A stretch of 64,000 bases of DNA from Acidobacteriaceae bacterium KBS 89. GTDB lineage: Bacteria; Acidobacteriota; Terriglobia; Terriglobales; Acidobacteriaceae. A program made the position numbers and the translations under genes. The notes beneath the pieces are model-generated. The model searched no databases, was not told where the DNA came from, and saw nothing but the letters and a program-made list of their open reading frames with translations. The DNA lies in NCBI GenBank assembly GCA_000381605.1, contig KB906756.1, forward strand, positions 496,001 through 560,000, read 5' to 3'. The first letter of the stretch is position 1, and every line of letters begins with the position of its first letter. Positions 41,204 through 50,314 of this stretch are shown here, in pieces.

Positions 41204-41905
41204 CTACGTGGATTTGAGAGTCACGACAGGTTTTTTGCTGTGCTTCGTGATTGTGTAGACGATCCGGGCCGCAAGGAGGACGGTGAGGATTGCGGTGTCC
41301 TTCCATGGGGCGTAGTTGCCCTTCTTGACCAGCCACCAGAAGTGAACGATTCCGGCGCATGCGGCGACGTAGATGAGGTTGTGAAGTCGCTGCCAGTTCT
41401 TGCCACCCATCGCGCGCATGATGAAGGCCGGGGATGTGCATGCGAGTGCGAACAGAATGATCCATGCGAGGAGGCCGACCTGGATGAAGCGGCGCTTGAG
41501 GACGTCGTCAACCATGCGCGGCCAGACGATCTTCCATTGGGTGACGAGTTCGCCGGGATGGCTAGCGCGCAGGCCGGCGATTGCGGTCTGGATGTCGTAG
41601 CCGGAGAAGAGGAAGATGTAGGTCGCTAGATGGAGGGTTGCGTAGAAAAAAGCGTAGAGACCTAAGAGGCGGCGGAAGCGGATGAGGAAGGAGATCTTCG
41701 GCGAGAGGCGGCGGATGGGGGTGATGGCGAGTGAGGCGAAGAGAGTGTAGAGCGTCCAGTCGCCGGTGAAATGAGTGATGTAGTTGACGGGGTCGGCGTA
41801 GAGGCCGAGTGCGCCTGAGGTGAAGAGGTGCAGCAGCCACGCGAAGGGAGCGAGGCAGAGAAGATGGAGCAGAGCCTTGATGGTGATGATGGCGCGTTTC
41901 GACAT
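41204..41905 (-). CDS. msrQ: MsrQ-like haem-binding membrane subunit
   Basis: The 233-residue polytopic protein is of the ferric-reductase-like/YedZ family. It has about six hydrophobic helices and conserved His in LLHLLCL, FYATLHLATY and NWQRLHNLIYVAA. MsrQ passes electrons from the quinone pool or a flavin reductase to periplasmic MsrP. Both subunits are present here on the same strand, separated by 171 bp that hold a family-B repeat, so they may still be cotranscribed with msrP first. Confidence 0.9.
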   Translation of the reverse strand: MSKRAIITIKALLHLLCLAPFAWLLHLFTSGALGLYADPVNYITHFTGDWTLYTLFASLAITPIRRLSPKISFLIRFRRLLGLYAFFYATLHLATYIFLFSGYDIQTAIAGLRASHPGELVTQWKIVWPRMVDDVLKRRFIQVGLLAWIILFALACTSPAFIMRAMGGKNWQRLHNLIYVAACAGIVHFWWLVKKGNYAPWKDTAILTVLLAARIVYTITKHSKKPVVTLKST

Positions 41906-41957
41906 TTGGCTGGGGCTAGTTTAGCTTGCGGGTTTGCTGAGAGATGCGACGGTGAAT

Positions 41958-42050
41958 GGTGGCAGCAAAACCAGAACGACAACGGCAAGAGCAGATCCCC
42001 TTCGGGGATGACAACAAGAAATGCAACGGCACCGACAACAGCGAAGGCGC
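41958..42050. repeat. Interspersed intergenic repeat, family B, copy 3
   Basis: ACGACAACGGCAAGA leads into GCAGATCCCCTTCGGGGATG (perfect TTCG hairpin), followed by ACAACAAGAAATGCAACGGC. It is nearly identical in its core to the copy at 25985 and has the same orientation. It sits inside the msrP-msrQ transcription unit. Confidence 0.85.
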
Positions 42051-42076
42051 ACAATCGCAAGGCAAGCGGCTGATTT

Positions 42077-43063
42077 TTAGTAGAACTTCTTGAGGTCCAT
42101 TCCGGCGTACATGCTGGCGACCTGGTCGCTGTAGCCGTTGAACATCAACGTAGGGATGGAGCGGGGGAAGGCGCTGGAGTCGATGCGACGTTCGTGGGCC
42201 TGAGACCAGCGGGCGTTGTCGTAGTTGGGATTGACGTTGGAGTAGAAGCCGTACTCCATGCCATCGGTTTGGTTCCAGGTGGTGACTGGCTGCTTGTCGG
42301 TGAAGTGGAAGCGGACGATGGATTTCGCGGATTTGAAGCCGTACTTCCAGGGGACGATGATGCGGACGGGCGCGCCGTTCTGGTTGGGCAGCGTTTGGCC
42401 GTAGCAGCCGAAGGTTAGAAGGGTGAGCGGGTTCATGGCTTCGTCCATGCGTAGGCCTTCTTTGTAGGGCCAGTCGTAGCCAAAGGGGAGCTCCATGGCC
42501 TTCTTGTCGACGACGGAGAAAAACTGGATGTATTTGGCGCTTGGGAGGGGTTCGCAGAAGTTGATGAACTCGGAGAGAGAGTAGCCGTCCCAGGGAATGA
42601 CCATCGACCAGGCCTCGACGCAGCGAAGGCGGTAGACGCGGCTTTCGATGGGACGGTAATGGATGATGTCGTCGATGTTGATGGTCCGGGGCTTCTTGAC
42701 CATGCCGGTGATCTGGATGGGCCAGGGGCTGGTCTTGAGTTTGCCAGCGTTGTGCGCGGGATCGGGCTTGTCGGTGCCGAATTCGTAAAAGTTGTTGTAG
42801 GAACTGGCCTTGGCGAGGGGGGTCTGGGGATCGCCGAGGTTGTACTTACTGGGCACTACTGTTAGCTGGTCGGCAGCGTGGACCGTTGTCTCCGGATGGA
42901 TGACGCCGGGGATGTAGCGCGCGGCCAATGCGGCGGCACCGAGGGTGGCGGCTCCTGCGAGGAAGCGGCGGCGGTTCGTCTGGTGCTGCTCGAAGAGCTG
43001 TTGCGGGGTGATGTCGGAGGAGCGGAGCGTCGATTCGAGGCTGCCAGATTTGCGAAGGAGCAT
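42077..43063 (-). CDS. msrP: Periplasmic methionine sulfoxide reductase catalytic subunit
   Basis: The 328-residue molybdopterin enzyme has a Tat signal (NRRRFLAGAATLGAAALAA, about 30-48). The molybdenum Cys is in YRLRCVEAWSMVIPW, and PVRIIVPWKYGFKSAKSI is the family signature. It repairs oxidised methionines in envelope proteins, with electrons from MsrQ. ATG 43063 was chosen over the in-frame TTG 43102; neither has a clear Shine-Dalgarno. The long N-terminal region before the Tat motif is about 28 residues. Confidence 0.93.
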   Translation of the reverse strand: MLLRKSGSLESTLRSSDITPQQLFEQHQTNRRRFLAGAATLGAAALAARYIPGVIHPETTVHAADQLTVVPSKYNLGDPQTPLAKASSYNNFYEFGTDKPDPAHNAGKLKTSPWPIQITGMVKKPRTINIDDIIHYRPIESRVYRLRCVEAWSMVIPWDGYSLSEFINFCEPLPSAKYIQFFSVVDKKAMELPFGYDWPYKEGLRMDEAMNPLTLLTFGCYGQTLPNQNGAPVRIIVPWKYGFKSAKSIVRFHFTDKQPVTTWNQTDGMEYGFYSNVNPNYDNARWSQAHERRIDSSAFPRSIPTLMFNGYSDQVASMYAGMDLKKFY

Positions 43064-43212
43064 TGCGGGTTTTTTTCTCACTTTCGGGACTGCTGTCCTC
43101 AATGATAGGACGCTGAAGCCCCTCTACTAGTTACAGTACGCTGCGGGAATCTGAATGGATGGGTACTTTACCGCGTGATTTGGGGCGGTTGGGTATGAGA
43201 GATTAGAAGTTA

Positions 43213-46029
43213 ATGGTTTCCATACGGGTTTTTGCAGGTTGGAGTGCAGTCGCGGGAGTGGCGCTCGCGATCTCGGGTGGCGCTGCGTTTGGGCAGGAGC
43301 TGCGAGATCCGGCGAACCTGACCGGAGAGCGGGTGCGCCCGTCGGTGGTGGTGAGGGAGATTCCGGCTAACGAGGGAGCGACGGCGCTGTGGCAGAGCCT
43401 GGTGAAGCTTAGGACACGGGCCAGCCTGATGATGATTGTTGCGCATCCTGATGACGAAGACGGCGGGATGCTGACGTATGAGGCGCGCGGGCAAGGGGCG
43501 CATGTGGCGATGTTGACGCTGACACGCGGAGAGGGTGGACAGAACCTGATGTCGGGGGACTTCGACGACGCGCTGGGTTTGGTTCGGACGCAGGAGCTGT
43601 TGGCTGCAGGGCGTTACATGGGAATCGACCAGATGTGGGGGACTGAGGTCGACTTTGGATTTTCGAAGACGAAGGAGGAGAGCCTGACGAACTGGGACCA
43701 CGATCGTGTGTTGTATGACGCGGTGCGGGCGGTCAGGCTTTATCGGCCGCTGGTCGTGACGGCGGTGTTTCAGGGTGGAATTACGGATGGGCATGGGCAA
43801 CACCAGGTGTCGGGAGAGATGGCGCAGGAGGTTTTTGCGGCGGCGGGTGATCCGAAGATGTTTCCGGACCAGATCGCGGCGGGGTTGATGCCGTGGAGCC
43901 CGTTGAAGGTGTATGCCAGGGCACCGTTTTTTTCGGTTTCGTCGAAGGGGATGTTCGACTATGCGACAGGAAAGTATGCTCCTGCTCGGTTCTATAACTA
44001 TGTGACGAAGGAATGGACGACCGAGTCTCCGAAGGCGAATGTAACGATTGCCGAGGGCGACTATAGCCCGGTGCTGGGGATGAGCTACCTGCAGTTTGCG
44101 CGCCTGGGGCTGGGGCTGCAGAAGACGCAGAACGGCGGGATGGGAGTGCCGGCGGCAGGACGGTTCGACGTGGCGTATCACCGGTATGCGTCGCGCGTGA
44201 CGTCGGGCGAGCAGGAGAAGAGTTTTTTTGATGGCGTGGATGTTTCGCTGACGGGGATGACGGCGCTTGCTCCGGGTGAGACCACTTTTCTGAAGCAGGA
44301 CCTGGCGAAGATCGATGGGCTGATCCAACAGGCGATGGGGATCTATAAGATTGCCGCGCCGGAGAAGACTGCGCCGATGTTGCGGGATGGATTGCGGGCG
44401 ACCGATGCGCTGATCGCGAAGGTCGAGGCTAGTGGGCTGACGGCGCAGGAGAAGTTCGACCTGCTGCATGAGTTGCGGGTGAAGCGGGTGCAGTTCAACA
44501 ATGCGCTGGTGCAGGCTTTGGGTTTGACGTTGCGCGCGCAGGTGACTGGTCGCGCGGAGACCGGTCCGTTTGTGCGGTTTGGTGATGGTGCGGATACCTT
44601 TGTAACCGCGGTGCCGGGGCAGACGTTTGCGGTGCAGGTGCATGTGGTGAATGGTAGCCATGTGCCGGTGACGATCAAGGCTTCGGAGCTTGAGTCGAAT
44701 GCTGGCGCGAAGTTTGAGAACCCCCAGCCGCTGACTGAGTCGACGATCGCGGACGGCAAAGCGAACGATGTCCGTGTCACGGTGAAGCTGCCGGCGGATG
44801 CAAAGGCTACGCGGCCTCCATTTGGCCGGCCGGGAATTGAACAGAGCTACTACGATGTTGCGGATTCGAATATGCGGAACGCTTCCCTGCCCTTGCCTGC
44901 GCTGACGGCGTGGGTGACGGCGGATTATGACGGCGTGGAGATTCGCCTGGGACAGGTGGTGCAGACTCTGCATCGCGTGACCGGACAAGGAACGGTGTAT
45001 GAACCGCTGGTGGTGGCCCCGGCGATATCGGTTTCGGTTGCGCCTGCTGCGGGTGTAGTGCCGTTGACCGAGAAGACACTGATGGTGACGGCGAAGGTGC
45101 AGAGCAATGTAAAGGGAGCAGCTTCAGGGACGGTGAGGCTCGAGTTGCCGAAGGGCTGGACTGCAGCACCGGAGCGGACAGAGTTTTCGCTGACGAAAGA
45201 CGGCGACTCGACGGAGGTGCCATTTGTCGTGACTCCGGGAAAGATGGCGGAGACGGCTTATACGATGACTGCCGTGGCTACGTATTCGGGCCAGGAATAT
45301 CGCGAGGGATATAAGACGGTGGGGTATGCGGGTGTGTTGCCGACGAATCTCTATCGACCGGCGACTTACCGGGCGCGTGGCGTCGATGTAAAGGTCGCAC
45401 AGGGGCTCAAGGTAGGGTATCTGCCCGGGACTGGAGATGAGGTGCAGGCGTCGCTGGAGAATCTGGGCGTGCATGCGACGACGTTGACGATGGACGATGT
45501 TGCGGGAGGCAGGCTGTCCAGCTACGACGTGGTGGTGTTGGGTGTGCGGGCTTATGCGGCGAATCCGGGGCTCGCGGCGGCGAATGGTCAGCTGCTGCAC
45601 TACGCGAAGAACGGCGGCGTGGTGATCGTGCAGTACAACCTGGGGCAGTTCGATTATGGTCCGTATCCGTTCTCGCTAGGGGGCGCTGAAAAGGTGGTGG
45701 ACGAGGCGGCGCCGGTACAGTTGGTGGCGCCGGAGAACCCTGTGCTGAACTGGCCAAACAAGATTACGACGCGGGACTTTGATGGATGGGTGGAGGAGCG
45801 CGGCCATGGGTTTATGGAGACCTGGGACTCGCAGTATGTCGCGCCGCTCGAGACGCACGATCCGGGGCAGGACCCGCAGAAGGGTGGGCTGCTGGTGGCG
45901 AAGACGGGTAAGGGTGCTTACGTCTATGTCGCACTGGCACTGTATCGCGAGCTGCCCGAGGGTGTGCCGGGCGCTTATCGGCTGTTTGCGAATCTCTTAA
46001 GCCTGGGCAAGGATAAGGCGGCGAAGTAG
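43213..46029 (+). CDS. Large secreted PIG-L family deacetylase with C-terminal amidotransferase-like domain
   Basis: The 938 residues have a signal peptide (ending AAFGQ). The PIG-L/LmbE domain has IVAHPDDEDGGML near residue 76 and GHGQHQVSG near 197. A beta-rich Ig/NEW3-like stretch runs about 450-720. The last about 220 residues resemble a class-I glutamine-amidotransferase fold (VGYLPGTGDEVQASLENLG, YDVVVLGVRAYA, GGVVIVQYN), without an obvious catalytic Cys. It is probably an extracellular N-deacetylase acting on amino-sugar glycans; the substrate is unknown. It is a different subfamily from the small PIG-L protein at 35573. Confidence 0.85.
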   Translation: MVSIRVFAGWSAVAGVALAISGGAAFGQELRDPANLTGERVRPSVVVREIPANEGATALWQSLVKLRTRASLMMIVAHPDDEDGGMLTYEARGQGAHVAMLTLTRGEGGQNLMSGDFDDALGLVRTQELLAAGRYMGIDQMWGTEVDFGFSKTKEESLTNWDHDRVLYDAVRAVRLYRPLVVTAVFQGGITDGHGQHQVSGEMAQEVFAAAGDPKMFPDQIAAGLMPWSPLKVYARAPFFSVSSKGMFDYATGKYAPARFYNYVTKEWTTESPKANVTIAEGDYSPVLGMSYLQFARLGLGLQKTQNGGMGVPAAGRFDVAYHRYASRVTSGEQEKSFFDGVDVSLTGMTALAPGETTFLKQDLAKIDGLIQQAMGIYKIAAPEKTAPMLRDGLRATDALIAKVEASGLTAQEKFDLLHELRVKRVQFNNALVQALGLTLRAQVTGRAETGPFVRFGDGADTFVTAVPGQTFAVQVHVVNGSHVPVTIKASELESNAGAKFENPQPLTESTIADGKANDVRVTVKLPADAKATRPPFGRPGIEQSYYDVADSNMRNASLPLPALTAWVTADYDGVEIRLGQVVQTLHRVTGQGTVYEPLVVAPAISVSVAPAAGVVPLTEKTLMVTAKVQSNVKGAASGTVRLELPKGWTAAPERTEFSLTKDGDSTEVPFVVTPGKMAETAYTMTAVATYSGQEYREGYKTVGYAGVLPTNLYRPATYRARGVDVKVAQGLKVGYLPGTGDEVQASLENLGVHATTLTMDDVAGGRLSSYDVVVLGVRAYAANPGLAAANGQLLHYAKNGGVVIVQYNLGQFDYGPYPFSLGGAEKVVDEAAPVQLVAPENPVLNWPNKITTRDFDGWVEERGHGFMETWDSQYVAPLETHDPGQDPQKGGLLVAKTGKGAYVYVALALYRELPEGVPGAYRLFANLLSLGKDKAAK

Positions 46030-46035
46030 TCCAGA

Positions 46036-46064
46036 AGACAGAAGCGGTTAGTTGCGAGACACTG
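46036..46064. repeat. Left copy of a 29-30 bp direct repeat
   Basis: AGACAGAA, six variable bases and AGTTGCGAGACACTG recur at 46678-46706 in the same orientation (AGACAGAA, seven variable bases, AGTTGCGAGACACTG). The two copies bracket the channel remnant. Confidence 0.75.
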
Positions 46065-46131
46065 GCTGGATTGCGGCAAATTCGGGACATAAGGCAGAGC
46101 CGGCGTCATGAGATAACACGGGGAAAACTGC

Positions 46132-46506
46132 ATGCCTGATATCAATGCGCTGCTGGCCAAAATTCCGGACGAATTCAAACCGATTGTGGCTATGGGCATC
46201 GGTTCCGTGATGCTCGTAGGGCTCGTGATGCTCCACGGAGCGGGTCTGTACCGCATCCTGACTCTCCAAAAGCGGAGAGAACAGCGCCTTCGTTTGAAGC
46301 GGCCCAGTGTTGCAAGAGCTGCGCTCCTGTTCGGTTGGTCCGTCTTCCTCATGCTCGGCCTACATATCATGGGTATTTTGTTCTGGGCGGTCGCCCTCAT
46401 TCACTTGGGGTTAGTGACACAGATCCATGACGCGATCTATTTCAGTGGCAACGCAGTCGGAGAGGGAGAAGATCAGAGCACAGCTTTCCGGGGCCTCATT
46501 CTTTGA
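46132..46506 (+). pseudogene. Truncated potassium-channel-like membrane protein, pore missing
   Basis: The 124 residues have two hydrophobic helices (about 18-42 and 62-90) separated by a basic loop. They lead into DAIYFSGNA, which resembles the pore helix of small two-helix ion channels just before the selectivity filter. Instead of a TxGYG filter and second inner helix, the frame continues with unrelated VGEGEDQSTAF and stops. Another frame (46427-46666) codes for the kind of charged tail such channels carry. An internal deletion with frameshift is the simplest reading. It could alternatively be a functional short protein. Confidence 0.55.
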
Positions 46507-46666
46507 AATGTGCAAGATCTGGAAGGAAGAAAGGAAAAGAGAGGCGGAGCTCCGCGGGGCGGTGCGGGAGGAGATTGCGGAACGCCGCAGGAAAGAGCGC
46601 CAGGAGGAAGAAAAGTTAGTATTGGGGGCTCCGCCACCGGATCCCAACGACAAGGAGCAGCCATAG
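46427..46666 (+). other. Charged open frame, probable detached tail of the channel remnant
   Basis: The 79-codon frame, in a different register from the channel remnant it overlaps, encodes a Lys/Arg/Glu-rich helix (FFEMCKIWKEERKREAELRG and onward) ending in a Pro-rich tip. Composition suits a cytoplasmic coiled tail. No Shine-Dalgarno precedes the ATG, so independent translation is doubtful. Confidence 0.35.
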
Positions 46667-46677
46667 CAGACACCCGA

Positions 46678-46706
46678 GACAGAAACCGCGCAGTTGCGAG
46701 ACACTG
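46678..46706. repeat. Right copy of the 29-30 bp direct repeat
   Basis: This is the partner of 46036-46064. It ends 5 bp before the start codon of the hydratase gene, so the repeat may carry part of that gene's leader. Confidence 0.75.
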
Positions 46707-46711
46707 ACAAG

Positions 46712-47476
46712 ATGACAGGCGAACGAGAGAAAGAGTTGATGACTGCGGCGGGCATGTTGCTTGACGCTCGCAGGACGAATAAGCCAATCGACGATCTGCC
46801 GGAAGCGGTGCGGCCGAAGACGTTGGAGGAGGCTTACTACATTCAGGGCAGGATTGCGCTCGCTTATGGCGAGATAGGCGGATGGAAGGTGGGGGCTCCG
46901 ACTCCGGACGCTACGCCGATGTTTGCGCCGATGCCGTTGGCCTGGATTGCCTCGAACAACGCAGTGTTGGGTGGGAGGCACAGATATCGCGGGCTGGAGG
47001 CGGAGATCGCTTTTCTGATCGAGACGGATCTGCCGCAGCGGGAGAAGGCTTACTCGCGCGATGAGGTTGTGGCCGCAATTGCGAGCTGCCATCCTGCGAT
47101 CGAAGTGATTGAAAGCGGGCTGACCGATCCGATGAAGGCGGAGAAGTTGTCGATGATCGCCGATCTGCAGATGCATGGCGCGTTCGTCTATGGCGAGGCC
47201 GTAGCGAATTGGCAGCGGATTGATTTTTCGAAGGAGCACGTCACGCTCGCCGTTGATGGTGTGGTTCGTGTGGAACGAACGGGGTCGAATACTTCGGGAG
47301 ACCTGATGCGTCTATTGCCGTGGCTGGCCAACGAAGGTGCGGTGCGGACAGGCGGATTGAAGGCCGGGCAGTGGGTGACGACTGGGAGTTGGACCGGATT
47401 GTCGCTGGGGATAGCAGGATCGAGTGTGAATGTGAATTTTTCCACTGCAGGCGAAGTTGATCTGCGGTTTGAGTAG
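46712..47476 (+). CDS. 2-keto-4-pentenoate hydratase-family protein (FAH superfamily)
   Basis: The 254 residues resemble MhpD/HpaH-type hydratases and the related oxalocrotonate decarboxylases. The motifs are GGWKVGAPTPDA, GLEAEIAFLIETDLP, HPAIEVIESGLTD (acidic metal ligands) and GSWTGLSLGIAG. The expected reaction is hydration or decarboxylation of a 2-oxo-enoic acid from aromatic ring breakdown. No other meta-cleavage genes are adjacent, so the substrate is open. ATG 46712 was preferred over TTG 46694; no clear Shine-Dalgarno. Malate synthase follows 46 bp downstream. Confidence 0.82.
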   Translation: MTGEREKELMTAAGMLLDARRTNKPIDDLPEAVRPKTLEEAYYIQGRIALAYGEIGGWKVGAPTPDATPMFAPMPLAWIASNNAVLGGRHRYRGLEAEIAFLIETDLPQREKAYSRDEVVAAIASCHPAIEVIESGLTDPMKAEKLSMIADLQMHGAFVYGEAVANWQRIDFSKEHVTLAVDGVVRVERTGSNTSGDLMRLLPWLANEGAVRTGGLKAGQWVTTGSWTGLSLGIAGSSVNVNFSTAGEVDLRFE

Positions 47477-47522
47477 GGCAGTTGTTAGTTGCCCGTGATT
47501 AGTGATCAGTTTGAGGTGATGG

Positions 47523-49118
47523 ATGCGGTCGGTTAAGAGTGTGGAGTTTGTGAAGCCATCGGCGGGACGGTATGCGGAGATTTTGACTCCGGAGGCTGTG
47601 GCCTTTGTCGTGGGGTTGCAGCGTACGTTCAATGAGCAGCGGAAGGAGTTGCTGGCGGCGCGGGTTTTGCGACAGAAGCGGCTCGACGGCGGAGAGCGCC
47701 CGGATTTTCTGAAAGAGACGAAGGGCATTCGCGAGAGCGAGTGGACGGTGGCGGAACTGCCGAAGGACCTTCTTGATCGACGCGTGGAGATCACTGGCCC
47801 CGTCGACCGCAAGATGATTATCAACGCGTTGAATAGCGGCGCGAAGGTGTTCATGGCTGACTTTGAAGACTCGACGACGCCGACCTGGGACAACGTGATG
47901 GAAGGTCAGCTCAATCTGCGGGATGCGGTGCGGCGGACGATTACGTTTGAAGATGAGAAGACTGGCAAGAGTTACAAGTTGAATGAGAAGCCGGCGGTCC
48001 TGTTTGTGCGGGCACGTGGGTGGCATCTTGAGGAGCGGCATCTGATCGTGGATGGAGAGCCGATGTCGGGATCGCTGTTTGATTTTGGTTTGTACGCGTT
48101 TCACAACGCGAAGGAGTTGTTGGCGCGTGGGTCTGGGCCGTATTTTTATCTGCCGAAGATGGAGAGTCATCTGGAGGCACGGCTCTGGAACGATGTGTTC
48201 ATCAAGGCTGAAGGGGAGTTGGGAATTCCTGCGGGGTCGATCAAGGCTACTGTGCTGATCGAGACGATTCTGGCGACGTTTGAGATGGATGAGATTCTGT
48301 GGGAACTGAAGGATCACTCGGCTGGGCTGAACTGCGGGAGGTGGGACTACATCTTCAGCTACATCAAGAAATTTGCAGGCGACGAGAGTGTGTTGCTGCC
48401 GGACCGCGGGCAGGTGAGGATGACGACGCACTTTATGCGGAGCTACTCGAAGCTGTGTATCAAGACCTGCCACCGGCGCAAAGTGAGTGCGATGGGCGGG
48501 ATGAGTGCGTTTATTCCGATCAAGAGCGATCCTGTGGCGAATGAGAAAGCGTTGACGCAGGTGCGTGCAGACAAAGAGCGCGAGGCCACGGATGGGCACG
48601 ATGGGACGTGGGTTGCGCATCCCGGACTGGTGCCGGTGGCGCTTGAGGTCTTCGATCGAGTTATGCCGCAGCCGAATCAGATCGACAAGCAGCTTCCTGA
48701 TTATCATGCGACCGCGAACGATTTGTTACAGGTGCCGGAAGGGACGATAACCGAGGCTGGAGTGCGGCAGAACGTGGCTGTCGGACTTGGGTATGTCGAG
48801 GCATGGCTGCGCGGGATTGGCTGTGTACCGTTGTTCAACCTGATGGAGGACGCGGCGACGGCAGAGATCAGCCGGGCGCAGCTTTGGCAGTGGGTGCATC
48901 ACCATGCCGTGATGGATGACGGATTGCCAGTGACGGTGCAGATGGTAGATGCAGTGATCGAAGATGAACTTGAGCGGGCGAAGGTGGCGGTGGATGCGCA
49001 GCGATACTCGGCTTATGTGCGCGCCGCTGCGTTGATGCGGGAGTTGGTGCGTGCGCCGAGGTTTATGGAATTTCTGACTGTGCCGGCTTATGAGCGGGTG
49101 TTGGCGGAAGGGCTTTAG
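47523..49118 (+). CDS. aceB: Malate synthase A
   Basis: The 531-residue protein has the malate synthase signatures MADFEDSTTPTWDNVMEGQLNLRDA, LFVRARGWHLEERH, VLIETILATFEMDEILWEL and GLNCGRWDYIFSYIKKF. It condenses glyoxylate with acetyl-CoA in the glyoxylate shunt. Isocitrate lyase is not in the window. GAGG lies 6 bp before ATG 47523. It is probably cotranscribed with the hydratase-family gene. Confidence 0.96.
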   Translation: MRSVKSVEFVKPSAGRYAEILTPEAVAFVVGLQRTFNEQRKELLAARVLRQKRLDGGERPDFLKETKGIRESEWTVAELPKDLLDRRVEITGPVDRKMIINALNSGAKVFMADFEDSTTPTWDNVMEGQLNLRDAVRRTITFEDEKTGKSYKLNEKPAVLFVRARGWHLEERHLIVDGEPMSGSLFDFGLYAFHNAKELLARGSGPYFYLPKMESHLEARLWNDVFIKAEGELGIPAGSIKATVLIETILATFEMDEILWELKDHSAGLNCGRWDYIFSYIKKFAGDESVLLPDRGQVRMTTHFMRSYSKLCIKTCHRRKVSAMGGMSAFIPIKSDPVANEKALTQVRADKEREATDGHDGTWVAHPGLVPVALEVFDRVMPQPNQIDKQLPDYHATANDLLQVPEGTITEAGVRQNVAVGLGYVEAWLRGIGCVPLFNLMEDAATAEISRAQLWQWVHHHAVMDDGLPVTVQMVDAVIEDELERAKVAVDAQRYSAYVRAAALMRELVRAPRFMEFLTVPAYERVLAEGL

Positions 49119-49225
49119 GTTTTGCTCTGTTGAGGTATTGCTTGTGTTCCAAGAGAATCCCCACGTTAGCGACGATGGGACTGTCGCGAACATGGGGCAC
49201 CCGATTCCCTCTTCAACTTCTGCTT

Positions 49226-50107
49226 TCAGCTGGTGTGCTTACTTAGTTTCATGACGAGGCATTTTGCGGCGCCGCCGGCTTTGAGGAACTCGGTTAGGTC
49301 GATTTGAATGACTTTGAATCCGAGTTGTTCGAGCTGGCCACTTAGCCTGCTGCTGATCTTGTTGAGGATGATGGTGCGGCCTACGTTAATGGCGTTGCAG
49401 GCGAAAGAGACAGCATCAGCCTCTCGAATGAGAATTCGTTTTTCCGGGGAGTAGAAGGCCTCGATCCTGTGGAGCGACAGGTGATCAAAGGCGTCGGGAA
49501 AATACATCACGTAACCGCCTTCCAGGGGAGCGAAGCAGGTGTCGAGATGGTAAAAACGGGGATCGATGAGGTGGAGCGGCACGACGGGAATGTCCCAGAT
49601 TCCGCGGAGCGCGTGGTGACTGGAGAGCGCGGTGCGAGGACCGTGACCGACCCACAGACAGCGGCCGTCAGTCGAGAAGAGGGCGTCGCCTTCGCCCTCG
49701 AAGGGAGTGGCCCGGGGGATGTCGATGAGGGTGTAACCGGCTTGACGAAACCAGCGGCGAAAGTGCGGCTCTTCGCCCTGGCGCTGGGGATGGAAGAAGC
49801 TGCTGATGGCGACGACGCCGTTGCGTTCGAGGCCAGCGTTGGCGGTGAAGACCATGTCGGGTGAGCCGGGTTCTGGCTCAACGAGCTCTACGTTTGCGAT
49901 TTTGTTGACGGCTTCGTATAGACGCTGCCACTGCTCGGCGGCGCGGGTGCGCGAGGCGGCATGAACGTTGCCGGCCATCCACGGGTTGATGACGTAGTCG
50001 ACGTCGTAGAGGGTGGGTGGGCACATCAAAAAGGTGGCTTGCGGCTTGACAAGGTAGGGCTTGTTCAGCAGGACTTTGGTGGTAAGTTCGATCCGGGCGG
50101 TGCTCAT
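49226..50107 (-). CDS. Amidinotransferase-fold enzyme (ArgZ/DDAH-like)
   Basis: The 293-residue pentein-fold protein contains CPPTLYDVDYVINPWMAGNVH, GSPDMVFTANAG (substrate Asp), a His in the central region (HLDTCFAPLEGGYVMY) and the catalytic Cys in GGAAKCLVMKL. The 'YDVDYVINPWM' start is shared with cyanobacterial arginine dihydrolase (ArgZ/AgrE N-domain) and with DDAH-type hydrolases. It may convert arginine to ornithine, or hydrolyse methylarginines to citrulline. The C-terminal extension of AgrE is absent. GGAG lies 9 bp before the ATG. Confidence 0.82.
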   Translation of the reverse strand: MSTARIELTTKVLLNKPYLVKPQATFLMCPPTLYDVDYVINPWMAGNVHAASRTRAAEQWQRLYEAVNKIANVELVEPEPGSPDMVFTANAGLERNGVVAISSFFHPQRQGEEPHFRRWFRQAGYTLIDIPRATPFEGEGDALFSTDGRCLWVGHGPRTALSSHHALRGIWDIPVVPLHLIDPRFYHLDTCFAPLEGGYVMYFPDAFDHLSLHRIEAFYSPEKRILIREADAVSFACNAINVGRTIILNKISSRLSGQLEQLGFKVIQIDLTEFLKAGGAAKCLVMKLSKHTS

Positions 50108-50235
50108 CTGCAGTATCTCCGTTTATGAGATTGGCAGATGCGGACGGCTTCGTCTATATGAATGATTATTCGTGGTTTAGTGCATATTGATGCATCGATT
50201 GCAGTGCGTTTTTGTGTTGTGTTTTCAATCGGAAA

Positions 50236-50260
50236 CGGCTCGCCATTTGGGGACGAGCCG
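50236..50260 (-). terminator. Terminator-like hairpin after hppD
   Basis: CGGCTCG (50236-50242) pairs with CGAGCCG (50254-50260). Read on the minus strand it lies about 55 bp after the hppD stop and is followed by TTTCC. It is a plausible but weak intrinsic terminator. Confidence 0.5.
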
Positions 50261-50314
50261 CTGCAAGAGGTTCGAAGATCTGTGGTTTAGAGATTGCCTC
50301 GAAGAGCCTGTTGA

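Noticed and set aside
43210..44988. Minus-strand frame of 592 codons opposite the large PIG-L gene
   Set aside because: Arg/His/Leu-biased, no motifs; the plus strand has signal peptide, zinc motif and domains.
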